A DNA stretch of 64,000 nucleotides from Gemmatimonadota bacterium. Lineage in GTDB: Bacteria > JAAXHH01. Where the stretch lies: positions 541,054-605,053 of the forward strand of contig VXRC01000049.1 of the NCBI GenBank assembly GCA_009838645.1, read 5' to 3'. Of this stretch, positions 53,011 to 61,207 are shown in pieces (the first letter of the stretch is position 1; the number at the start of each line of letters is the position of its first letter). A program made the position numbers and the translations under genes. The notes under the pieces are model-generated. The model made no database searches, was not told where the DNA came from, and saw nothing but the letters and a program-made list of their open reading frames with translations.

Positions 53011-54003
53011 GTGATTCTCGGTCAAGCTGAACTACACAACGTACACGAACTGCTGGACGACCCCGGCGGCGCGGGCAGTACCTGCTGCCGCGTGCCGAAC
53101 GACCTGCGCGTGAAGCTGAACGAATCGGCGAAGAACAACGCCCTGCAGGCCTCCGGGTGCGAAATCCGGTTCAACCTGGAGGGACCGGAGGCGGCCGTCA
53201 CGCTCCAGAGCCCCGATGGCCCGACGCTCGCGGAAGTGTACCAGGGCGATTTCTTCAGCGCCCTGCATATCGTCGATGCGGCCCCAACGCGAATCTCCGT
53301 GGCGCGCCCAGAGTCCGAAACGGACATGCGCCGGGTCACGCCGTCCGACGCGCGGTTCGATACCGGCCTCACCCGGGTGGTCCTGCCGTGGCGTCCCTCA
53401 GTCCGCCTGGTCTCCATCGAAGGCGACACGTCTCTGCCGCGGCCGGACCAGACGCCGCAGACCCGGTACCTGGCCTACGGATCGTCGATTACCCACGGAA
53501 GCACGGCCGTCCGGCCCACGGGGACGTATCCTGCCCGGACCGCCGAGCTGCTGGGCACCGATCTCTTCAACCTGGGATTCGGCGGAGGCGCCCACATGGA
53601 AGGGGGCATGGCGGATTACATCGCCGGACGCACGGACTGGCACGTCGCCACGCTGGAGATGGGCATCAACGTCGTGCAGTCCTTCAGCGTGGACGAGTTT
53701 TACAACCGCGTCGAGTACTTCGTGACCACGATCGCCGACGCCCATCCCGACGACTGGATCTTCTGCATTGACATCTTCCCGTGCCGGTATGATTTTACGG
53801 GCGTCGAAAAATGCGAGACCTTCCGGTCCATCGTGGCGGAACGGGTGATGGAATTGAACCGCCCGAAGCTCGTTCACATTCCGGGAGACGCCATGCTCCG
53901 GTCCAACACCGGCCTCACGGTAGACCTCGTGCATCCGGCGCCCGCCGGTTTCGAGGAAATGGCGCGGAACCTGGCGGACATCATCCGTGCACGCAGAACA
54001 TAG
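53011..54003 (+). CDS. SGNH/GDSL-type hydrolase
   Basis: Protein of 330 aa from a GTG with GGAGG five bases upstream. The C-terminal two thirds form an SGNH esterase: YGSSITHGS (nucleophile Ser), FGGGAHMEGGM (oxyanion Gly), TLEMGIN (Asn block) and DLVHPAPAGF (Asp-His). The N-terminal ~135 residues form a beta-rich domain as in carbohydrate esterase 2-type acetylxylan esterases. It probably removes acyl groups from sugars. No signal peptide, so it acts in the cytosol. Confidence 0.88.
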   Translation: MILGQAELHNVHELLDDPGGAGSTCCRVPNDLRVKLNESAKNNALQASGCEIRFNLEGPEAAVTLQSPDGPTLAEVYQGDFFSALHIVDAAPTRISVARPESETDMRRVTPSDARFDTGLTRVVLPWRPSVRLVSIEGDTSLPRPDQTPQTRYLAYGSSITHGSTAVRPTGTYPARTAELLGTDLFNLGFGGGAHMEGGMADYIAGRTDWHVATLEMGINVVQSFSVDEFYNRVEYFVTTIADAHPDDWIFCIDIFPCRYDFTGVEKCETFRSIVAERVMELNRPKLVHIPGDAMLRSNTGLTVDLVHPAPAGFEEMARNLADIIRARRT

Positions 54004-54081
54004 TATCAAACGGCACATAACCAGCGGAGTACTGTTCACCGTCCAGCGGACTAGCATCCAGCAGACCAAAAGGGGAAACAA

Positions 54082-55113
54082 ATGGAAACCATCCGGGTAG
54101 GCGTGGTCGGCGCCGGCACCAATACCGTGACCATGCATATACCGAAGCTGCAGGCTATTGAAGGCGTGAAGATCGTCAGCGTGTGCAACCGAAGCCGCGC
54201 GTCGTCGGAGCGGGTGGCGAAGCAGTTCGGCATTCCGAAGACCTACGAAACGTGGACCGAGTTGATCGAGGCCGACGATACGGACGCCATCGTCGTGGGG
54301 ACCTGGCCCTATCTTCACTGCGCCACGAGTATGGCGGCCCTGGCAAACGGCAAGCACATCCTGTGCGAGGCGCGCATGGCCATGAACTACGAAGAAGCCC
54401 AGCTCATGCACGACGCCGCGCAGAACAACCCTGACCTCGTCGCCCAGATCGTGCCTTCCCCCATGACGTTGTGGGCGGACAAGACCATTCAGCGTCTGAT
54501 CGCGGAAGGGTACGTGGGCGAAATCCTCAGCGTGGAACTCCGGTCATCGGGAAGCGATTTCATCGACCGCGACGGGCCCATGCACTGGCGGCAGAATGTC
54601 GACTACAGCGGGATGAACGTCATGACCATGGGCATCTGGTACGAGGCCATGCGGCGCTGGGTCGGTGATCCGCTTTCGGTTTTCGCCCAGGGAAAGACCT
54701 TCACGAAGATGCGCCGTGACGCCGAAACGGGCGTAATGCGCGCCGTCAGGGTGCCGGAGCATATCGACATCGTGATGGACATGATCTGCGGCGCGTCGGC
54801 CTATGTCAAGGTTTCGACCGTCCAGGGCCTGGCCAACGAAAGCGAAGCCACTATCTACGGCAGCGAGGGCACGATCCGCATGGGCGACAGCAAGCTTTAC
54901 GGGGCCCGCCGGGGCGACGACGCCCTGTCCGAAATCGAGATCCAGCCCGAGGACCACGGGGAATGGCGGGTGGAAGAGGAATTTATCAACGCCATCCGCG
55001 GTCTCGAGAAGGTGTCCCACACGCCCTTCGACATCGGGATCAAGTACATGGAATTCACCGAGGCCGTGACCCGGAGCATGTCGGAGGGCAAGGCCATCGC
55101 TTTGCCGTTGTAA
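54082..55113 (+). CDS. Gfo/Idh/MocA family protein lacking the EKP lysine
   Basis: Protein of 343 aa. GVVGAGTNTVTMHIP forms the nucleotide loop, and the C-terminal domain has GEILSVELRSSGSDF, GMNVMTMGIWYEAM and GSEGTIRMG. The motif normally read EKP is EAR at 96-98, so the usual catalytic Lys is absent and the reaction may be different or lost. It ends the plus-strand run, 78 bp behind the SGNH gene, and converges on the UPF0200-like gene. Confidence 0.86.
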   Translation: METIRVGVVGAGTNTVTMHIPKLQAIEGVKIVSVCNRSRASSERVAKQFGIPKTYETWTELIEADDTDAIVVGTWPYLHCATSMAALANGKHILCEARMAMNYEEAQLMHDAAQNNPDLVAQIVPSPMTLWADKTIQRLIAEGYVGEILSVELRSSGSDFIDRDGPMHWRQNVDYSGMNVMTMGIWYEAMRRWVGDPLSVFAQGKTFTKMRRDAETGVMRAVRVPEHIDIVMDMICGASAYVKVSTVQGLANESEATIYGSEGTIRMGDSKLYGARRGDDALSEIEIQPEDHGEWRVEEEFINAIRGLEKVSHTPFDIGIKYMEFTEAVTRSMSEGKAIALPL

Positions 55114-55128
55114 GTGTTGATTGGCTGA

Positions 55129-55710
55129 TTACGTTGATGCGACGCGGTCCACGTAGGCCAGGACGGCGTCGACCAGGTCCTGCGGGGCCGATTCGTTGAC
55201 GACGGTGAAGTCTGCCATGGCGATGGGCCCGCCTTTCTCGATGTTCTCGATCTCCGCATGGTCCCGCTTTCGCGCCTCTTCCGCCGTGAGGGGCCGCATC
55301 CGGAACTGGGGGTCCGTCCGCGCGTCGTGGGTCCGGTGTTCCAGCCTGCGGTAGCGGGTCTTCGGCGAAGAGACCACGGCCACCACGTGGATGCGGTCGC
55401 CGTAGGTTTCTTTGAGGATCTTGTGTTCCGACCACGAATACAGCCCGTCGATCACCACGTGGCCGTGTCTCAGCCCATCCTCGATGGCGGGCAGCGAAAG
55501 CAGCGCGAAGGCGCCCATCCCGTGTTCGCGCCGCAGCCCTTCGCGCATCTCCTTCTCGTTCTCCGGATTCACTGCCCAGCCTTCCGCCCTGAGGCGGTCG
55601 ATGGTCACCTGGCCGAACCGGATGTGGCGCCAGCCCCGGTCGACCAGGCATTCGGCGGCCGTCGATTTCCCCGACCCGGTCATGCCTACGATGGCGACGA
55701 TTAGGTGCAT
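55129..55710 (-). CDS. P-loop kinase, UPF0200/dephospho-CoA kinase-like
   Basis: Protein of 193 aa. Walker A is GMTGSGKST (about 9-17), then GWRHIRFGQVTIDRL, HVVIDGLYSWSEHKILKE (Walker B-like) and a lid region R-RRLEHRTHDARTDP. The overall pattern follows the UPF0200 group of adenylate-kinase-like proteins related to dephospho-CoA kinase. Substrate unproven. A single gene, converging on the Gfo/Idh/MocA gene and divergent from the permease (193-bp gap). Confidence 0.8.
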   Translation of the reverse strand: MHLIVAIVGMTGSGKSTAAECLVDRGWRHIRFGQVTIDRLRAEGWAVNPENEKEMREGLRREHGMGAFALLSLPAIEDGLRHGHVVIDGLYSWSEHKILKETYGDRIHVVAVVSSPKTRYRRLEHRTHDARTDPQFRMRPLTAEEARKRDHAEIENIEKGGPIAMADFTVVNESAPQDLVDAVLAYVDRVAST

Positions 55711-55903
55711 TTCAGGTCCGCCTGGTTGCAGAGAAGGAAGACGAAAACCGGGCTGAATATACTCTTTTCGAGGGACCCTGTCAAAGCGGATGTACGAGGG
55801 GTATATTGTCCTTGACGATCAACCCGCGTCCATTTTGTTTTAAGTTTCTTCAACGATTTAAAATCAATCCAGTTCCCGTGCGTGACGGCAACGGAGGAAG
55901 GCC

Positions 55904-57304
55904 ATGGCTGAATCATCACCCGATCGCGTCGGAAGTCGATTTCAACTCGAGACCGAGCTGGCCCGGGATCTCGGCCTGGTCGCGGCCACGACGATCATCG
56001 TCGGCGGCATCATCGGGTCCGGGATTTTCGGGGCGCCCGCGGGCATCGCGGCCGTACTGGGCTCCCCCGAACTGTTCCTGCTGGTCTGGGTCATCGGCGG
56101 CCTGCTCTGCTTCTCGGGTGCGCTGTGTTTCGCCGAACTGGGCGCCATGATGCCCCGCACGGGCGGCATCATCGTGTACTTGCGGGAATCCTATCCGCCC
56201 TACGTGTCCTTTCTCTACGGGTGGACGGAAACCGCCGTGATCTGTCCCGGCGCGCTGGCCGCCGTCGCCATGATCTGCACCTCGTATCTTGGTTACTTCG
56301 TACCGGATATCTCCCTGGAACATGTGCTGATGCAGGCAGGACCGGTGCTGGTCTCGACCCAGCACCTGGCGATCTTCGCCGTCCTGGCCCTGCTCGGAGC
56401 CGTCAATTACGCGGGCGTGCGATTCGGGGGGATCATATCCAATGTGTCCACTTTCGCCAAGGTCGCGGCCCTGCTGGGCCTGGTATTCCTCGCCCTGATC
56501 GTCGGTGGGTCCGCAGAGCATTTCTCCACGCCGTCGGCCACGGGCAGGGAGATGAGCCTCTTCGGTGCGCTGGGAACGGCCATGGTCGGCATCCTGTTCT
56601 CGTACAACGGCTGGTACAACACGAACAACGTGGCGGGCGAGGTGAAGGACCCGCGCCGCGTGCTGCCCCTGGCCATCATCATCGGACTGAGCCTGTGCAT
56701 GCTGGTCTACCTGGCCGTCAACTGGGCATACCTTTACGTTATGAACATCGACGAAATCGCCGGGTCGAATCAGATCGCCGCCGAGGTAGCGGAAAGGCTG
56801 ATCGGCCCGGTAGGCGGCTCACTCACCTCCCTGGCGGTGGTCGTCGCCACCTTCGGGACCTTGAACGCCAACATCATGTACATGCCGCGCATCGCTTACG
56901 GCATGGCCCGCGAGCGCCTCTTCTTCGGCTGGTTCACCCGGGTCCATCCCAGGTTCCGGACCCCGTCGCGAACGATCACCACCCTGACGATCCTGGGCAT
57001 GGCGTGGAGCCTCGTCGGCAACTTCATGGAAATCGTCCTGGCCGTGATGTACGTGCTGTTCGTGTTCTACGTGTTGACCGTGATCGCCGTGTTCATCCTC
57101 CGCCGGAAGTATCCTGACGAACCCCGGCCATTCAAGGTGTGGGGCTACCCCGTCACACCGCTCTTCTTCATCGTGGTGTCCCTCGGATACATCGTATCGA
57201 CGGTCGTTTTCAGCTTCGGCGACGCCCTGCCAGGCATTTTCGTCCTGCTCCTCGGCGTGCCGGTGTACCTGTTGTGGTTCCGCAGGCAGGCGGCCAGTGC
57301 GTAG
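55904..57304 (+). CDS. APC family amino-acid permease
   Basis: Protein of 466 aa with about twelve membrane helices. The first shows the IIVGGIIGSGIFGAPAGIA signature, with LCFAELGAMMPRTGGIIVYL and SYNGWYNTNNVAGEVKDP further on, typical of the basic/polyspecific amino-acid transporter group. GGAGGAAGG lies before the ATG. The ThDP enzyme gene follows 63 bp later, so the pair may import and break down one amino acid or its keto acid (inference). Confidence 0.9.
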   Translation: MAESSPDRVGSRFQLETELARDLGLVAATTIIVGGIIGSGIFGAPAGIAAVLGSPELFLLVWVIGGLLCFSGALCFAELGAMMPRTGGIIVYLRESYPPYVSFLYGWTETAVICPGALAAVAMICTSYLGYFVPDISLEHVLMQAGPVLVSTQHLAIFAVLALLGAVNYAGVRFGGIISNVSTFAKVAALLGLVFLALIVGGSAEHFSTPSATGREMSLFGALGTAMVGILFSYNGWYNTNNVAGEVKDPRRVLPLAIIIGLSLCMLVYLAVNWAYLYVMNIDEIAGSNQIAAEVAERLIGPVGGSLTSLAVVVATFGTLNANIMYMPRIAYGMARERLFFGWFTRVHPRFRTPSRTITTLTILGMAWSLVGNFMEIVLAVMYVLFVFYVLTVIAVFILRRKYPDEPRPFKVWGYPVTPLFFIVVSLGYIVSTVVFSFGDALPGIFVLLLGVPVYLLWFRRQAASA

Positions 57305-57367
57305 ACTTTATATTGCATACTTCAAGCTAGAGAGTAAATCACAGATCAAAGAATAGAGGAGTTATTG

Positions 57368-58945
57368 ATGCCCGTCATGAACGGCGGCGAGGCCCTCGTC
57401 CGGTCCATGCACGCCAACGGCGTCGAGGTCGTCTTCGGACTGCCCGGCGCCGGCCAGTACGAAGCCATCGACGCGATCTACCGGCAGGAGGGCATGCGGT
57501 ATATCACCACGCGGAACGAACAAGCGATCAGCTACATGGCCGACGGCTACGCCCGTGTGAGCGGCAAGCCGGGCGTGGGCATCGCGGTCGAAGGCCCCGG
57601 GTTCTTCAACACCACAGCCGGACTGGCCACCGCTTTCGCACAGTCCTCCCCCGTACTGCTGGTTACCGGAGACCACCACGGCGTGTCTTTACCCGGCCGG
57701 CCCCGGCACGACAGCCTGGGTGACTACGGCGCCTATTCGAAGTGGGCGGGCCGTGCGGAATCGCCCGGCGACATCCCCGGCCTGGTCCGGGAGGCCTTCC
57801 GCCAGCTCAGCACTCCGCGGAAACGGCCCGTCGTCCTGGAGATCGGCCCTCACGTATTCAGGGCCGAGGAGGAGGTCCGCCTGCTGGAAGCGGCGTCGTA
57901 CTCGCCCGCGGCGGGCGACGCCGACCAGCTGGCGCACGCGGCCCGGCTGCTGGCGGAATCGGAACGGCCGCTGCTCTGGGTCGGCGCCGGGGCGTCGGAA
58001 GGCGCGCCTTTGGTCCGGAAGATCGCCGAGCACCTGGGCAGCCCGGTCGTCAGCAGTCGCAGCGGGAAGGGCATCCTTCCGGCACGGCATCCGCTTTCGC
58101 TGGGGATGTTCGAGGCACGGTTCAAGCCGCTGAAGGACCGGGTGGACGACTGCGACGTGATCCTGGCCGTGGGCACGGCGACCGACCTGAGCGCGCGACT
58201 GGATGGGCAGACGGTGATCCGGATCGACGACGACCCCGACGAGATCAACCAGGACGGAAGCCATACCCACGGCATCCTGGGCGACGCCGCGCTGAGCCTG
58301 GAGGTCCTGTACGAAAACCTGGCCGGCCTGTCAGGCCCCGGGCCCAACGTCACCGAGGACATCCAGGCGATCAATGCCCACCGCTTCGGTCCGGCGGAAC
58401 AACTCCAGCCCCAGGGCGCTTTCATGGACGCCATGTGCGCGGCGATTCCAGATGACGGTATCTTCGTGGGCGGGATGAACCAGATGGGATACTACGGCCG
58501 GAACTACTACCATGCCCAATCCCCGAGGGGATACCAAACTTCCTCCCACCACGGCACGCTGGGCAGCGTGTTCCCCGTCGGCATCGGTCTCAAGATCGGA
58601 CGCCCCGACCGCGCGGTCGTCGTGGTCTCCGGCGACGGCGGCATCCTCTACAACCTCCAGGAACTCGCCACGGCCGTGCAGTACGGCATCAACATCGTGG
58701 CCGTCGTCTTCAACGACAACGCCTACGGTAACGTGTTGCGGGCCCAGTTGGAAGAGTTCGACGGCCGCGTCATCGGCACCGAACTCCACAACCCGGATTT
58801 CGTGAAACTGGCCGAAGCCTATGGCGCAAGGGGGGTGATGGTCGCGGACCCGTCACAGCTGGAAGCGGCCGTGGGCGAGGCCGTTGCGGCGGACGCCCCG
58901 ACACTGATCGAGGTGCCGATAGGGCCCTGGGAGCGAAAGTACTAG
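57368..58945 (+). CDS. ThDP-dependent enzyme, acetolactate synthase-like
   Basis: Protein of 525 aa; ATG 57368 has GAGGAG at good distance, so the TTG one codon earlier is rejected. The N-terminal domain carries the activating Glu in RNEQAISYMADGYARVSG, and the C-terminal ThDP/Mg motif is GDGGILYNLQEL ... FNDNAYG. The FAD-type and regulatory features of true acetolactate synthase cannot be confirmed, and no small subunit gene is near. A 2-keto-acid decarboxylase role is as likely. Confidence 0.88.
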   Translation: MPVMNGGEALVRSMHANGVEVVFGLPGAGQYEAIDAIYRQEGMRYITTRNEQAISYMADGYARVSGKPGVGIAVEGPGFFNTTAGLATAFAQSSPVLLVTGDHHGVSLPGRPRHDSLGDYGAYSKWAGRAESPGDIPGLVREAFRQLSTPRKRPVVLEIGPHVFRAEEEVRLLEAASYSPAAGDADQLAHAARLLAESERPLLWVGAGASEGAPLVRKIAEHLGSPVVSSRSGKGILPARHPLSLGMFEARFKPLKDRVDDCDVILAVGTATDLSARLDGQTVIRIDDDPDEINQDGSHTHGILGDAALSLEVLYENLAGLSGPGPNVTEDIQAINAHRFGPAEQLQPQGAFMDAMCAAIPDDGIFVGGMNQMGYYGRNYYHAQSPRGYQTSSHHGTLGSVFPVGIGLKIGRPDRAVVVVSGDGGILYNLQELATAVQYGINIVAVVFNDNAYGNVLRAQLEEFDGRVIGTELHNPDFVKLAEAYGARGVMVADPSQLEAAVGEAVAADAPTLIEVPIGPWERKY

Positions 58946-58974
58946 ATACTGTACCTGCAGGTCTTCGTTCTCGT

Positions 58975-59217
58975 TCAGTTTATGGGCAGCAGATCCCAGA
59001 TTTTCAACAACGCAAGGGCAGTAACCGGAACCAGGACGATTGCCCACCTGAGTATCCTGTTTTCCCTGTCCACCGCCTCAGTCCTGGATTTTTCGATTTC
59101 TGCCCGTATTTCGCCTATTTCCTTCCGAATGTCAATGAGCTGAACCATCAGCCATTCATTCTGAAAGACGATTGGTGTACCCGGCGAAGACGGAGATAGG
59201 TTTTCAGATTCGTTCAT
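58975..59217 (-). CDS. small coiled-coil protein with C-terminal membrane anchor
   Basis: Protein of 80 aa. Residues about 25-52 form a charged coiled coil (LIDIRKEIGEIRAEIEKSR), followed by one membrane helix (about 57-75, LRWAIVLVPVTALALLKIW). It has no recognised family. Similar tail-anchored proteins often act as small membrane tethers. It lies 194 bp after hisJ on the same strand; that gap is AT-rich and includes one hairpin. Confidence 0.6.
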   Translation of the reverse strand: MNESENLSPSSPGTPIVFQNEWLMVQLIDIRKEIGEIRAEIEKSRTEAVDRENRILRWAIVLVPVTALALLKIWDLLPIN

Positions 59218-59362
59218 TTCGGCACCTCTTTCATCCAGTCACAGACATCCACGTCTATCTATCCATCAACCCTAGCCTGTTCTTCCTGGTATTGGTCTTA
59301 ATGGATTAGTCAGTACCGTTTTGAAGTTTTTCGATTAAAATGTAGTTTTTTCTGAGAACCAC

Positions 59363-59388
59363 CACCTGGCAAGACAACTGGCCAGGTG
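59363..59388 (-). terminator. 8-bp hairpin after hisJ-like gene
   Basis: CACCTGGC (59363-59370) and GCCAGGTG (59381-59388) form a perfect stem with a 10-base loop, 24 bases beyond the end of the histidinol-phosphatase gene. No T-run follows on the minus strand, so it is at most a weak intrinsic terminator. Confidence 0.35.
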
Positions 59389-59411
59389 CGCACTTGGGTC
59401 GTAAGCCCACC

Positions 59412-60254
59412 TCACGCAGGACATTTCCAGTTCAAATCACACCCCGCTTCCCGCAGGAAACCAATCCCCTCGTCCCAGTGGCGGTCGACGTTGCCTACAC
59501 CGTGGGAATCGTCCCCGGGTACCACGGCAATTCCCATTTTCAGCGCTTGCTCGAGTACCGGCCTGGAGACGTAGGGCTCGGCCTGGCCTTTCTTAAGCGC
59601 GGCCAGGTTGTAGTCCAGGATCGAACCGAGATCGCGAATCGCCTCCAGGTTGCGCACGACCCGGTCCCACACGAAGGGCTTGACGAGGCGCGCCCTGTAA
59701 TCGGGGTCGAAGATCCTGACCAGATCGAAGTGGCCGATCACCTCGGGACGCAGCTTCGTGATCATTTCGAACTGACGGTCGAAGTACGCGCAGTACAACT
59801 CGTCCACGCCTCCGACCGTATCCGCCGCGGCCTGGTACCAATCCGGCGATCCATCGAACAACTCGTCGTTGATCTGGTGCACGGAACCCACGATGTAATC
59901 GGGCTTGCATTCCTCCCTCACGTCGGGTACCCAGCTTTCATACCCGCGGTACGCCTCCGTTTCGAAGGCTACCAGGACCCTGATCTGCGACGCGTACTTG
60001 TCCCGGAGTCGGCGGCAGACCGCCATGTACCTGGCGAATCTCGCCTGCTGATCGACGGCGTTCAACCCGGCAGCCAGTTCGTCGGGGTAGCTCAGTGCGT
60101 CCCGCTCCGGCGGCATGTGCTCGGTGATGCCCACCCAGGTGTATCCATGGTCGATGTAGGCCCGTACGATCTCCTCCAGCGAGTCCTCCGCGTGATCGCA
60201 GAACTCACCGCTGTGGCCGCCGTGGACGGAAACGCGATCGGGGGATGAGGCCAT
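59412..60254 (-). CDS. PHP-family histidinol-phosphatase
   Basis: Protein of 280 aa, matching HisJ/HisK-type enzymes. Metal-site motifs are SVHGGHSGEFCDHAEDSLEE near the N-terminus, GITEHMPPE, FETEAYRGYE, DYIVGSVHQIND, VIGHFDLVR and PGDDSHGVGNV. The enzyme would remove phosphate from histidinol phosphate in histidine synthesis; related PHP phosphatases act on other phosphoesters. It lies 80 bp behind the sugar epimerase gene on the minus strand. Confidence 0.85.
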   Translation of the reverse strand: MASSPDRVSVHGGHSGEFCDHAEDSLEEIVRAYIDHGYTWVGITEHMPPERDALSYPDELAAGLNAVDQQARFARYMAVCRRLRDKYASQIRVLVAFETEAYRGYESWVPDVREECKPDYIVGSVHQINDELFDGSPDWYQAAADTVGGVDELYCAYFDRQFEMITKLRPEVIGHFDLVRIFDPDYRARLVKPFVWDRVVRNLEAIRDLGSILDYNLAALKKGQAEPYVSRPVLEQALKMGIAVVPGDDSHGVGNVDRHWDEGIGFLREAGCDLNWKCPA

Positions 60255-60334
60255 TCTCGAACCTGTTAGATGGTATTTGTAATAGGAAGGTGGCGACCAG
60301 AAGGGATGCCGGACCTTGCCGCCGGACTACGCAA

Positions 60335-61189
60335 CTACGCGATACCGGCCGATGCCCATGCCCGATGCATGGCCTCGGACGTCTCCCGCAGGGCGTCCTG
60401 CGGGGCCAGGGCGTTTACCCGCGCGCTGAATGGCTCGGCCGTGACCGGTCCGTCGTAGCCCATGGCGTCCAGCGCCTTGAGGAACCGGGCTATGTCGAGG
60501 ACGCCGGTCTCGCCGGGCAGGCAACGCTTGTTGTCGATCTGCTCGTCCGCCGGGACCCCGGCCGGCGCGTCGTTGACGTGCACGTTGACCACGTCGTCGT
60601 TTTCCAGCCGCGCGAGGTCATCCCAGGTGCCGTGGGACGTGTACCAGTGCCAAAGGTCCAGCAGCAGGCCCACGTTGGGACCAAGGTCACGGCATAGCGC
60701 CAGCATGCCGTCCATTGTATAGATGAACGCGTGCTTTTTGCCCTGGCGAAGCGTTTCCGGTCCGATGAACTCCAGGCCGAACCGGCAGTCGTGCTCCGCG
60801 AGGATCTCCGCCACGGGCTTCAGCCGCTCCACGTGGAAGGCGTAGTTCTCGTCGAAGGTCCGATCATCCGACCAGGGCATGACCACGGCGGTCGTCCTTT
60901 GTGCGCCAATGTCCCTTGCCAGGGCGGCATACCGGCGAAGCCGGGTCAGTTCATCTGTCCACTTCTCCCTGGTGCCGTGCCATTCGATCGGCAATCCCCA
61001 GTTACCGGGACGGTAACCTGCCCTCGCAAACAGACCGCGGACCTCCTCGACAGAAGTCTCCCGGGCCAATTCGGCCACGTCAGGCAGGTTTAGGTCGACG
61101 CCGCCGAAACCGTACTGCGCAGCCATATCCAGCGCTTCGGCCAGGGAAGCGTGGATGCCGATCATGCCTGGATTGAGGTTCTTGAACAT
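60335..61189 (-). CDS. sugar phosphate isomerase/epimerase (xylose isomerase-like TIM barrel)
   Basis: Protein of 284 aa. Typical AP endonuclease 2-like motifs: ALDMAAQYGFGGVDLNLPD, GLEFIGPETL with the metal-binding Glu, LLLDLWHWYTSHG, VVNVHVNDAP and PGETGVLDIARFLKAL. It is a metal-dependent isomerase or epimerase of an unknown sugar. It starts 18 bp after tyrS. The stop codon lies in an 8-bp near-perfect tandem repeat (60326-60341). Confidence 0.87.
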   Translation of the reverse strand: MFKNLNPGMIGIHASLAEALDMAAQYGFGGVDLNLPDVAELARETSVEEVRGLFARAGYRPGNWGLPIEWHGTREKWTDELTRLRRYAALARDIGAQRTTAVVMPWSDDRTFDENYAFHVERLKPVAEILAEHDCRFGLEFIGPETLRQGKKHAFIYTMDGMLALCRDLGPNVGLLLDLWHWYTSHGTWDDLARLENDDVVNVHVNDAPAGVPADEQIDNKRCLPGETGVLDIARFLKALDAMGYDGPVTAEPFSARVNALAPQDALRETSEAMHRAWASAGIA

Positions 61190-61207
61190 AGCCCGACCTT
61201 ACCGGCC

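Noticed and set aside
58953..58962. ACCTGCAGGT palindrome between convergent genes
   Set aside because: A 10-bp perfect palindrome with no loop cannot form a useful hairpin and is expected by chance in a sequence this long.
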